Source of the DNA: a bacterium
GTDB lineage: Bacteria > B130-G9
Length of the DNA stretch: 13,330 nucleotides
Reading direction: 5' to 3'
Assembly: GCA_021160245.1 (NCBI GenBank)
Contig: JAGHCW010000079.1
Span: forward strand, 1-13,330
The translations under genes and the position numbers were made by a program. Every line of letters starts with the position of its first letter. Within the stretch, counting starts at the first letter, position 1. The notes under the pieces were generated by a model. That model ran no database searches. It saw nothing but the letters and a program-made list of their open reading frames with translations, and had not been told where the DNA came from. Shown here piece after piece: positions 6,069 through 13,039 of the stretch.

Positions 6069-8156
6069 ATGAGGGATTATGATCTGGAAAACGTCCGCAA
6101 TGTCGTCATTTGTGGCCACGGTGACAGCGGCAAGACAACGACGGCCGAGGCGCTGCTCTTCAATAATAAAAAGACGACTCGACTCGGCAGAGTTGAGGAC
6201 GGGACGACGGTCATGGACTACGATCCTGACGAGATAGAGCGGGGGATTTCGATCACGAGCTCCTTCGCCTTCTTCGAGTCGGGCTACACACGGGTGAACC
6301 TGATCGACACGCCCGGGTATGCAGACTTCGTGATGGACGCCAAGACCTGCATCAGAGCTTGCGAGGGCGCCATTATGGTGCTCTGCGGTGTTGGGGGAGC
6401 GGAGGTACAGACAGAACAGGTCTGGGATTTCTGCGAGCAATTCGATACGCGTCGGATAATTTTCCTCAACAAGATGGGTCGCGAGCGAGCAAGCCTTGAG
6501 GGCGCAGTCGCGTCGATAAAGAATCGCCTCACCGATAAGATAGTCGTCATGAACCTTCCGTTGGGCACTGAGGCGAACTTCAAGGGCATTATAGACCTGC
6601 TTCGCAAGAAGGCCTTCGTCTATGAGGGCGACGCTTCCGGCAAGAGCGAATCCATCGAGATTCCGGACGAATATGCCGAAAAGGTCGCGGAGCATCGTGA
6701 GGCGATGATCGAGGCGATTGTCTCAACGGATGATAGTCTTTTGGAGCGCTATTTTGCGGAAGAGAAGATCTCTGAGAAGGAGCTAATGGCGGCCTTGTCC
6801 TCAGCAGTGAAGAGTGGCGCATTGATTCCGGTGTTCTGCGGGTCTGCAAAGCAGAATATCGGGATAGATATTCTCAGCAAGATGACAACTGCTCTTTTGC
6901 CTAGTCCCGAGGATGCGCCTCCTGTCATGGCGACCGACGAGTCGGGCGAGAAAGATATTGAGTTCAAGATGGACCCATCAGGCAAGCTCGGAGCGTTCGT
7001 TTTCAAGACTATCGCCGATCCCTACGCCGGCAAGATATCGGTGATCAAGGTCTATTCCGGCGAGATTTCGTCGGATAGCACGGTTCACAATGCGACACAG
7101 CGCCGCAAGGAACGCATTGGGCAGCTGATATACTTGGAGGGTAAGACGCATTCCATCTGCCCGTTGGCCAAGGCCGGCGAAATGGTTGCTGTCGCCAAGT
7201 TAAAGGAGACGACCACGGGCGACACGCTCTGTGATGATGGCTTTAAGGTGCGCTTCAAACGAGTGGATTACCCCGAGCCGATGATCTCATTTGCCATAGA
7301 GCCGAAAGCAAAGGGCGACGAGGACAAGATCACGACAGCCGTGGCAAGGTTGCAGGAGGAGGACCCGACAATGAGGTCGAGGCGCGACCCGGAGACCAAG
7401 GAGCTCATAGTCTCTGGCTCAGGTCAGCTCCACGTCGAGGTCATAGTTGGCAAAATGAAGCGCAAGTTTGGCGTGGAAGTGAACCTGAAGGCTCCCAAAA
7501 TTCCATATCACGAGACCATGCGACGGAAGTCAAAGGCCCAGGGCAAGTATAAAAAGCAGACAGGTGGCCGAGGGCAATTTGGCGACTGCAAGATAGAGAT
7601 CGAGCCTCTGCCGCACGGCGCGGGCTTCGAATTCGTGAACAAGATCGTCGGCGGCGTGATTCCTCGCCAGTTTGTTCCGGCGGTTGAGAAGGGCGTGATT
7701 GGGGCGATGGAAAAGGGTGTGTTGGCTGGCTATCCAGTCGTGGACACTCGCGTTACGGTTTACGACGGCTCATTCCATGCAGTCGATTCATCGGAAATGG
7801 CTTTCAAGATCGCCGGGTCAATGGCGTTCAAAAACGCTGCGGCCAATGCTAAACCAGTCCTACTGGAACCGATTATGGAGATGGAGATATTCTTCCCCGA
7901 AGAGTGCATGGGCGACGTAATAGGCGACATCAGCTCGCGGAGAGGCAAGGTTTTGGGCACAGAAACCAAGGCTGGCCGCCAGACGCTTAAAGTCACCGTT
8001 CCGCTCTCGGAGATATCCCGATATGCTCCAGACTTGCGCTCGATTACGGGGGGAAGGGGCAGCTACACTATGAAGTTTGCCACATACGAGGAAGTTCCCG
8101 CAATAATCAGCGAGAAGGTTATAGCCGAGTCGCAAAAGGAGGAAGAAGAGGAGTAG
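6069..8156 (+). CDS. EF-G-like translational GTPase (EF-G2 type)
   Basis: The 695-residue protein has the full five-domain layout of elongation factor G, which drives ribosomal translocation. The P-loop is GHGDSGKTT (16-24) instead of the AHIDAGKTT of canonical FusA. Switch I reads ERGISITSS, and the G3 motif is DTPGYADF (80-87) with Tyr in place of the usual catalytic His. These traits mark the EF-G2 paralogue group rather than housekeeping EF-G. The G4 motif, normally NKMD, is NKMG (134-137), so the guanine-contacting Asp is missing. Domain IV is intact (GKYKKQTGGRGQFGDC; GSFHAVDSSEMAFKIAGSMAFK), as is domain V (ITGGRGSYTMKFATYEEVP), with a Glu-rich end. GAGGA lies 9 bases before the ATG. 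Its exact role (translocation, recycling or stress) cannot be told from sequence. The next gene starts 4 bases after its stop. Confidence 0.93.
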   Translation: MRDYDLENVRNVVICGHGDSGKTTTAEALLFNNKKTTRLGRVEDGTTVMDYDPDEIERGISITSSFAFFESGYTRVNLIDTPGYADFVMDAKTCIRACEGAIMVLCGVGGAEVQTEQVWDFCEQFDTRRIIFLNKMGRERASLEGAVASIKNRLTDKIVVMNLPLGTEANFKGIIDLLRKKAFVYEGDASGKSESIEIPDEYAEKVAEHREAMIEAIVSTDDSLLERYFAEEKISEKELMAALSSAVKSGALIPVFCGSAKQNIGIDILSKMTTALLPSPEDAPPVMATDESGEKDIEFKMDPSGKLGAFVFKTIADPYAGKISVIKVYSGEISSDSTVHNATQRRKERIGQLIYLEGKTHSICPLAKAGEMVAVAKLKETTTGDTLCDDGFKVRFKRVDYPEPMISFAIEPKAKGDEDKITTAVARLQEEDPTMRSRRDPETKELIVSGSGQLHVEVIVGKMKRKFGVEVNLKAPKIPYHETMRRKSKAQGKYKKQTGGRGQFGDCKIEIEPLPHGAGFEFVNKIVGGVIPRQFVPAVEKGVIGAMEKGVLAGYPVVDTRVTVYDGSFHAVDSSEMAFKIAGSMAFKNAAANAKPVLLEPIMEMEIFFPEECMGDVIGDISSRRGKVLGTETKAGRQTLKVTVPLSEISRYAPDLRSITGGRGSYTMKFATYEEVPAIISEKVIAESQKEEEEE

Positions 8157-8160
8157 GACC

Positions 8161-9201
8161 TTGAGCAGCCCGGTCAGGGTCCCGGTTTTCCAGCCGGGGC
8201 AGCCGGTGAGTCTGCCAGCAATAGCTGGGGCTTTTCATCGAACCTCGCTCTGTCCTCATTCGACAGGCTCCTATTTCGTCGGCTTCTTTAGTCTCGTTGC
8301 GGTCATTCTCGTTGCGGTAGCCTCATCTTTGGGCTCAATCGCCATTGAGGGTACCGAGCGAAATGCGCCCGTTTTGAAGTTGGCCGCATCGCATCTGATC
8401 GAGCGTCACGAGAATGTCTTGATCGACTGGACAAGCCGAACGATCTACGCCGTGGGCTTCTGCGACGCCTTGAGAAAAAAAGAAGAGCCACATTGCCTCG
8501 CCTCGGCATATAGCGGCGCGAAAAGATCGCTCATCAAAGCGTTGACAGGGCTAGCAGTGACGTCTTTCTTAACCGTTGATGATCTTTGTGCGCGGCGTCC
8601 CTCTCTCTTCTTTCTAATTCACAGCCTCGTTGACAACGCTCAGGTTTTTGCCCAAGGTGTTGAGCGCGAGCGTGGGATTGCTGGGGTGATGCTTGCGCTC
8701 AATCTCTCAGAATCAGGCGCCGTTCCGCTTTTGGTTGAGGGTATGGACATAGGTCAATATCAAAGCAGTCTGCCGAAACCGACTCCTCCACAAACAGATG
8801 CCAACGCAAAACTGCTCGCCGAGATACGCCAGCCAACCGGGCTCATCATTGACGCCAGGAATGTCTGCGCCTCCCAGGCTATACTCCCGGCCATATATGC
8901 GGAGGACGGCAGACTTGTCTTTGGACGCCGATTCGCAAGGCGACTCCGGTTCATGCAGCATGGGCTTTGTTCCTACGTGTCGGACCTCGAGACCGCCGGT
9001 AGGGATGGCAAGCTCGGCGTAAATCCCAAAGTAGTTGAGGCGGCCTCTGCCTCGGGGCCTTGCGGGTGCGACCTCATAGTATCTGATGACGACGCCGATA
9101 GACTCATCTTCCTTCGCACGCGGCTTCCGTTCTTCTCTGAATGCAGATTGACAATTGTCTGCTCATCCAATGCCCCGATCGAGCACGTCGTAGCGGATTA
9201 G
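8161..9201 (+). CDS. Exported protein resembling the LPP20/FlgT type
   Basis: This 346-residue protein has a hydrophobic export or anchor segment at about 38-58 (YFVGFFSLVAVILVAVASSLG). The first mature domain (about 68-190) runs from VLIDWTSRTIYAVGF through SGAKRSLIKALTGLAVTSFLTVDDL to GVMLALNLSESGAVPLLVE, the pattern of the domain found in LPP20-like and FlgT-like surface proteins. A second segment, PTGLIIDARNVCASQAILPAIYAEDGRLVFG (225-255), and GVNPKVVEAASASGPCGCDLIVSDDDADRL, resemble their C-terminal module (usually TGLxxDARGLGLxPAxxPxIxDEDGxxVYG), with the glycines partly lost. The start is uncertain. TTG at 8161 is coupled to the upstream stop with GAGGAG ahead of it; GTG at 8206 is an alternative. 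The 37 residues before the hydrophobic segment are unusually long for a signal peptide. The function is unknown; it is probably envelope-located and cotranscribed with the EF-G-like gene. Confidence 0.72.
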   Translation: MSSPVRVPVFQPGQPVSLPAIAGAFHRTSLCPHSTGSYFVGFFSLVAVILVAVASSLGSIAIEGTERNAPVLKLAASHLIERHENVLIDWTSRTIYAVGFCDALRKKEEPHCLASAYSGAKRSLIKALTGLAVTSFLTVDDLCARRPSLFFLIHSLVDNAQVFAQGVERERGIAGVMLALNLSESGAVPLLVEGMDIGQYQSSLPKPTPPQTDANAKLLAEIRQPTGLIIDARNVCASQAILPAIYAEDGRLVFGRRFARRLRFMQHGLCSYVSDLETAGRDGKLGVNPKVVEAASASGPCGCDLIVSDDDADRLIFLRTRLPFFSECRLTIVCSSNAPIEHVVAD

Positions 9202-9242
9202 CGGGCTGCTCAGCCATCGGCCTGATTCCCGGAGACAATCGA

Positions 9243-9269
9243 TTAAACCTTCTGGCCTGATTGTCTGTC
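9243..9269 (+). promoter_or_regulatory. Putative ECF-sigma promoter of the first Spy-like gene
   Basis: TTAAAC (9243-9248), 17 bases, then TGTC (9266-9269). The same two elements with the identical spacing occur before the ECF sigma gene (10446-10472), while the spacers differ. The pattern resembles ECF promoters (AAC-type -35, GTC-type -10). An 8-bp inverted repeat (AGACAATC 9233-9240, GATTGTCT 9259-9266) brackets the -35 element and could be an operator or the end of the upstream transcript. Confidence 0.55.
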
Positions 9270-9379
9270 TTACGTGTGTTGGTTGTTTCACTTATCAGTA
9301 AGACGGTCTTCGGTTGATGAATAGGGCCAGTTATGACCCGCGACCGATATGGCCGGACAAAAAAACGGAGAGGGAGAAG

Positions 9380-9928
9380 ATGAAGACCAAGAGGACTCTG
9401 ATTGTGGCGGTGTCGCTTGTGTGCCTGCTTTTGGCAGGCGCAGCCTTTTCTCAGTGCGGTTTCCGTGGTCTTATGAAGGGCAATGGCAATGCCAACATAG
9501 ACAGGCCGGACAGAGAGGACGCCCGACGTGATCGGTTTGAGCGCCACCTCGAGAGGTTGGCTGAGTTTGTCGGATTGAGCGAAGAGCAGATGCAGGAATA
9601 CGAGGCGATTTTCACTGAGCATCATGAGTCGCAGAAGGAGCTACGTGATCAGCTTCGTGACGCGATGAAGACGCTTCGTGAGGAGATGGCCAAGGATGAT
9701 CCTGATGAGGAGCTGCTTGAGCAGTACATCGCAGCGATTAAGTCGCTTCGTGACCAGATGCGGGTGAATGCCGAGGCGCTGAGAACCAAGATCGAGGAGT
9801 TCGTCTCCTCGTTGACAACTGAGCAGCAGGCGAAGTTCATTCTCTTTCACGCCGCTCGCCGCGCGAGAGGTCCTATGGGGAGACATAGAGAGATGCCGCC
9901 GGAAGACAGCCCAATAGATATTGGCTAG
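9380..9928 (+). CDS. Spy/CpxP-like periplasmic protein (LTxxQ type), copy 1
   Basis: The 182-residue product starts with a clear Sec signal peptide (MKTKRTLIVAVSLVCLLLAGAAFS, residues 1-24). The mature part is a charged, all-helical protein with two LTxxQ-like motifs, LSEEQ (66-70) and LTTEQ (145-149). This is the layout of periplasmic Spy, CpxP and heavy-metal-sensor (CnrX/ZraP) relatives, which act as chaperones or as sensors feeding signals to regulators. The ATG at 9380 is preceded by AGGGAGAAG; an in-frame ATG at 9314 would place a charged stretch before the signal peptide and is unlikely. A promoter-like site matching that of the sigma gene lies about 110 bases upstream, and a strong terminator follows. 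A second relative sits at 11879 and shares the segment QQAKFILFH. His pairs (EHHES) could bind metal, but this is untested. Confidence 0.85.
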   Translation: MKTKRTLIVAVSLVCLLLAGAAFSQCGFRGLMKGNGNANIDRPDREDARRDRFERHLERLAEFVGLSEEQMQEYEAIFTEHHESQKELRDQLRDAMKTLREEMAKDDPDEELLEQYIAAIKSLRDQMRVNAEALRTKIEEFVSSLTTEQQAKFILFHAARRARGPMGRHREMPPEDSPIDIG

Positions 9929-9984
9929 CAGCAGCCGGTTTGATCAGACCCCTTAATAGGGTATCTCACAACCGCATCTTATTT

Positions 9985-10016
9985 AAGGGCGCGCCCGATT
10001 TGGGCGTGCCTTTTTT
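9985..10016 (+). terminator. Intrinsic terminator after the first Spy-like gene
   Basis: A 12-bp stem with two G-U pairs (9985-9996 with 10002-10013) and a 5-base loop (GATTT) ends in a run of six T's (10011-10016), 56 bases after the stop codon. This is the clearest intrinsic terminator in the window. It separates the first Spy-like gene from the palindrome block and the sigma operon. Confidence 0.9.
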
Positions 10017-10037
10017 ATGCTTATGGGAGTTTGGCAG

Positions 10038-10407
10038 GGGTGTGACCCTAGATTGAAAGTAGAGTTCTTAGCCATCTATATTGCCATATTAAAATACGGT
10101 GATTCGTAGGGGCGTATTGCATACGCCCTTGAATCCCACGACACCCACCTCATCGCCCGGCTTTAGCCGAGGCGATGCAAAGGGTTCCTATGATCCTAAG
10201 CCCCGAATTCATTCGGGGGATGTGCTGCCGACACCTCCCCTATATGCCCTTCAGATGGGAGATCCGGGGAGGGAGGAGGGCGCGCCTCGCCTCTACAGGC
10301 CACCCGAATGAATTCGGGTGTTAGTATGATGAGAGCCATCTATGTGCCCGCGTTGAAACGCGGTCGAGCTGACAACGAATCGCTACCTACAATCTAGGGT
10401 CACGCCC
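10038..10407. repeat. 370-bp REP-like palindrome cluster bounded by 25-bp inverted repeats
   Basis: The ends (10038-10062 and 10383-10407) are inverted repeats identical at 22 of 25 positions, with shared core GTGACCCTAGATTG. Inside are at least five separate short hairpins with 2- or 3-base loops or nested arms: 10110-10128 (GGGCGTAT/ATACGCCC), 10151-10177 (CATCGCC-CGGCT arms), 10201-10218 (CCCCGAAT/ATTCGGGG, loop TC), 10301-10320 (CACCCGAAT/ATTCGGGTG, loop GA) and 10348-10363 (CCGCGTT/AACGCGG, loop GA). The third and fourth share a core that is the exact reverse complement of each other. The word AGCCATCTAT occurs directly repeated at 10070-10079 and 10334-10343. No transposase is present and no target duplication is seen. 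It may be a non-autonomous MITE- or BIME-like element. The block lies between the terminator of one gene and the promoter of the sigma gene. Confidence 0.75.
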
Positions 10408-10445
10408 GCCGGCCGGAGATCATTTACAGTAGGTGGTAAGTCCGG

Positions 10446-10472
10446 TTAAACTTCTTTTGAATATGCGCTGTC
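10446..10472 (+). promoter_or_regulatory. Putative autoregulated ECF promoter of the sigma gene
   Basis: TTAAAC (10446-10451), 17 bases, then TGTC (10469-10472), ending 31 bases before the sigma start codon. It repeats the element pair and spacing found before the first Spy-like gene. ECF sigma factors commonly transcribe their own operon, so positive autoregulation is a reasonable inference. Confidence 0.55.
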
Positions 10473-10503
10473 CATATAGAGTAGGTTTCATTAGAGAAGC
10501 AGC

Positions 10504-11055
10504 ATGAGCGAACTAAGTGGCGACGAGATCAACCAGATTGTAAAGAAGGCGCAGGGCGGCGACAATGATGCGTTTGAGACTCTTTACAGGCAGTTTAGCA
10601 GACCGCTTTACAACACGATTGCGAGAATCGTGGGTGATGCTGAGACCGCCGAGGAGCTGGTGCAGGAGCTGTTCCTTAAGACGTTTCGGAAGATCTGCTC
10701 ATTCAACTATCGCTCGAGCTTCTACACTTGGGTCTATAGGATTGCGATAAACATGTCTCTAAATCATTTGAAATCGAGTAAATCGCGCCGTGAGACCAAG
10801 CTTCCGCCCGAGGCGTGGGATGCTATCCCCTCCGGCAGGAAGGACGACAAGGACAACGTCTTTTTGAAGGAGGCTACGCTCGCGGCAATACAAAAGGTCC
10901 CGCCAAGGCAGCGGGCGGTGCTGGTAATGCGCATCTATGACGACATGGATTATGCCTCAATTGCTGGAACTCTTGGCAGTTCAGTGGGAGCGGCAAAGGC
11001 GAATTTTCACTTCGCGATGCAGAAGCTTCGGAATTATTTGAAGGACTATAGGTAG
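10504..11055 (+). CDS. ECF (RpoE-like, group 4) RNA polymerase sigma factor
   Basis: This 183-residue protein has only the two conserved sigma domains, as in extracytoplasmic-function sigma factors. Region 2 spans about 20-92: DAFETLYRQF, the core-binding stretch AEELVQELFLKTFRKI, and the -10 recognition part SSFYTWVYRIAINMSLNHLKS. After an acidic linker, region 4 spans about 123-178 with the -35 helix-turn-helix (PPRQRAVLVMRIYDDMDYASIAGTLGSSVGAAKANFHFAMQKLR). The ATG at 10504 has only a weak ribosome site (AGAGAAG), and nothing better exists in frame. The stop directly abuts the anti-sigma gene, the usual sigma/anti-sigma arrangement. It probably directs transcription of itself and of the first Spy-like gene, because both carry matching promoter elements. 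The exact ECF subgroup is not determined. Confidence 0.94.
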   Translation: MSELSGDEINQIVKKAQGGDNDAFETLYRQFSRPLYNTIARIVGDAETAEELVQELFLKTFRKICSFNYRSSFYTWVYRIAINMSLNHLKSSKSRRETKLPPEAWDAIPSGRKDDKDNVFLKEATLAAIQKVPPRQRAVLVMRIYDDMDYASIAGTLGSSVGAAKANFHFAMQKLRNYLKDYR

Positions 11056-11058
11056 GTG

Positions 11059-11805
11059 ATGGGAATGAATTGCAGAAGATTCAGAAAGGTTCTGGACGAT
11101 TATCTTCTGGGCTCGCTTTCGGAATCAGAGAGTATCGCGATCGAGGCCCACGCAAAGAGCTGTGAGGATTGCAGGGAAGAGCTTGAGGCTGCGAGTCGCT
11201 TGCACAAGGTGTTGGCCACAGTTGATGAGCCGGCTTCGACTGTCGCGGGCGATTGGCAAGCGATAGAGAACAGGATTTGGGCACGGTTGAAGAATGAGCT
11301 GGAATCGCCCGCCAATGAGGGGTGGCTCAAACGAATACTCGACGTTTTGTTCCCACAATTTGCGCCGCGTCCGGCTTTTGCGTTTGGTGTTTCGATGGGT
11401 CTGGTAGTAGTTGGCACGCTGGTCTTGGGGCTATTCTGGCTCTCAACATCGCAGGAGAGAATCGCCTGGGACAACACGAATCTCATTCAATTCTGGTGCG
11501 ATGAGGGAACCTTAGGCTTGGAGAACGGGACGCAGATTGCTTCTATTATGACTGGCGTGGAACGAATACTCGCCGAGGACAACGGCTACGATGCGTATTC
11601 AATTGACACGGATGCGATGTTGAAATCGATCGCCTCGGAGATGAACGAGGAGGGACTTGAGCCCGGAGATTTGGAGGCCTCGCCAATGCCCTCGGTCCTA
11701 CTTGACGCGGGTGATTTCATAGAGAGTGATTTGCTCAATGCCTCAAGGAAAGAGCTCGAATCGGCAATAGAATCTGTATTTTCAGAGACGGGAAACGGAG
11801 CATGA
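11059..11805 (+). CDS. Membrane anti-sigma factor with zinc-finger (zf-HC2-like) domain
   Basis: The 248-residue protein probably holds the preceding sigma factor inactive at the membrane. The N-terminal cytoplasmic domain shows Cys5, then His31-x3-Cys35-x2-Cys38 in AHAKSCEDCREEL, the zinc-binding anti-sigma signature, flanked by DDYLLGSLSESE, typical of the family. One transmembrane helix lies at about 106-128 (FAFGVSMGLVVVGTLVLGLFWLS). The remaining 120 residues form an acidic extracytoplasmic domain that I do not recognise. Starts at GTG 11056, ATG 11059 or ATG 11065 are all possible; the middle one is used. It begins 3 bases after the sigma stop (11053-11055), so the two are translationally coupled. 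The outer domain is a candidate partner for the neighbouring Spy-like proteins, by analogy with the CnrYXH sigma/anti-sigma/sensor system; that is inference. Confidence 0.9.
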   Translation: MGMNCRRFRKVLDDYLLGSLSESESIAIEAHAKSCEDCREELEAASRLHKVLATVDEPASTVAGDWQAIENRIWARLKNELESPANEGWLKRILDVLFPQFAPRPAFAFGVSMGLVVVGTLVLGLFWLSTSQERIAWDNTNLIQFWCDEGTLGLENGTQIASIMTGVERILAEDNGYDAYSIDTDAMLKSIASEMNEEGLEPGDLEASPMPSVLLDAGDFIESDLLNASRKELESAIESVFSETGNGA

Positions 11806-11878
11806 TTAAAGCGCAGTTGATACAACCAACAGATCAAATGCAACATTGAAAATAGGTAACACAGAAAGGAGAAACGAT

Positions 11879-12466
11879 ATGACTAGAAGCAAAAGCGCGA
11901 TTATGATTTTGGTCGCCATCACAACCCTAGTTTGTGTTGGACTCTCGTTTGGCCAACCCTTCGGTTTCTTTGGTGATGACTGGGCGGAGAAAGGCAAGGC
12001 CAAGAGAAGAGAGACGAGGGAGCTTCTCTCGACGGTCTATTTGATGGAGCTCACAAAGGAGCTTGCGCTTGACAAGACGAAGGCCGTGGAGATAGCGGCC
12101 GTTCTTAGCAAGGAAGAGAAGGCCAAGGAGAAGCGTCAAGATACGATCCGCAAGACGATCCGCGAGCTGAGGCACGAGCTGGGCAACGATAAACCCAGTA
12201 AGAAGAAACTCAAGAATCTCATCGAAAGCGCCAAGGCCGCTCGCGACGAGATGCAGGAGCGCGCGCGCATCGTCAGAGACAAAATACTCTCAAAGCTCTC
12301 CGTCCAACAGCAGGCGAAGTTTATTCTCTTTCACATCAAATGGATCCAGAAGGTTCAGAGAATAAGAGAGCACATCCGAGGTGAGAGAATGCGCGAGCGT
12401 GGCGGTGACGGACCAGGCCCTGGGCAGATGAGAAAAGGGCCAAACGGGCGTCGGGGGATGAGGTGA
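11879..12466 (+). CDS. Spy/CpxP-like periplasmic protein, copy 2
   Basis: The 195-residue product begins with a signal peptide (KSAIMILVAITTLVCVGLSFG, about 5-25) and continues as a very basic, helical mature protein. The second LTxxQ-like motif is clear (LSVQQ, 140-144), followed by the segment QAKFILFHIKW, which is shared with the copy at 9380. The first motif is degenerate (LALDKTK at 62-68). The C-terminus is rich in Arg, Gly and Pro. AAAGGAG lies 7 bases before the ATG at 11879; the in-frame ATG at 11846 lacks such a site. The gap to the anti-sigma gene is 73 bases with no terminator, so it is probably the third gene of the sigma operon. It is highly basic whereas copy 1 is more acidic, so the two may bind different clients or act in opposition. 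Confidence 0.82.
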   Translation: MTRSKSAIMILVAITTLVCVGLSFGQPFGFFGDDWAEKGKAKRRETRELLSTVYLMELTKELALDKTKAVEIAAVLSKEEKAKEKRQDTIRKTIRELRHELGNDKPSKKKLKNLIESAKAARDEMQERARIVRDKILSKLSVQQQAKFILFHIKWIQKVQRIREHIRGERMRERGGDGPGPGQMRKGPNGRRGMR

Positions 12467-12506
12467 TCTAGTTCACGCTGAAATCTCAACCATAGATGTT
12501 GAAGAT

Positions 12507-12548
12507 GGGGGATGTGGCCGTGGTCCGGCGCATCCCCCAAGCATTTTT
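12507..12548 (+). terminator. Intrinsic terminator of the sigma operon
   Basis: An 8-bp outer stem (GGGGGATG 12507-12514, CATCCCCC 12531-12538) encloses an inner GCCG/CGGC stem. It is followed by AAGCA and five T's (12544-12548), 40 bases after the second Spy-like stop. Confidence 0.85.
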
Positions 12549-12644
12549 ACCTGCATTCCGGAACATCACTTGCCGCGTATCGTCTCAATTCGTGTAAAGC
12601 ATGGGATTGCCATGATCTGTGCTTCTGAGATGGCTCAAATGGGG

Positions 12645-12665
12645 GTGGGTCAAGAATTGACCCAC
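12645..12665. repeat. Short perfect hairpin (REP-like)
   Basis: A 9-bp perfect stem (GTGGGTCAA, 12645-12653, with TTGACCCAC, 12657-12665) closes a GAA loop. There is no T-tract, so it is not a classic terminator. Its small-loop form resembles the palindromes at 10110-10363. Confidence 0.6.
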
Positions 12666-13012
12666 TGAATGCGGCCTGTTTAGCCTGGGTTACGATTTAC
12701 TGGCATGGATGTGGATCAATTTAGAGCCACCTTGCGGCTCATTCTCGTCTTCTCCTTGAGTAGGGTTCTAGGAGGGAGTCGCTGGCTTTGACCTTCAGGA
12801 GCCGAAAGGCTTCCTTTTCTCAAAAGTCTTTCGCTCAATGGCACAGAATCTGCTATTATCTCCAATAGAAGTTGGCCCTCTTGTGTCAACTCGAGGCGCT
12901 TGGTTCGGCAATAATAGCAAAGCTGCCGCATGCCATTTCAGCCAACGGCCGGGCGCCTCGGGAGAAGGATTTTCAAAGAGGGCTGATAAATTCGGGTTTC
13001 CGGCCAGTTGGA

Positions 13013-13039
13013 CGTGCCTGATGAAGGCGTTCAGGCACG
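13013..13039. repeat. Short hairpin
   Basis: A 9-bp perfect stem (CGTGCCTGA, 13013-13021, with TCAGGCACG, 13031-13039) has a 9-base loop (TGAAGGCGT). There is no T-tract. It lies just after the stop of the right-edge minus-strand frame, so it could also mark that transcript's end. Confidence 0.5.

Noticed and set aside
6051-6695. 214-residue minus-strand frame opposite the EF-G-like gene
   Set aside because: It is antisense to the conserved GTPase domain; the plus-strand frame carries all G motifs.
9314-9379. Longer start for the first Spy-like protein
   Set aside because: It would put 22 charged or polar residues before an otherwise perfect signal peptide; the ATG at 9380 has the good Shine-Dalgarno.
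10099-10311. 70-residue plus-strand open frame in the palindrome block
   Set aside because: It is made of the hairpin sequences themselves (Pro/Arg-rich) and has no ribosome site or family resemblance.
10038-10407. CRISPR array
   Set aside because: The hairpin units differ in sequence and spacing, and there are no regular direct repeats or cas genes.
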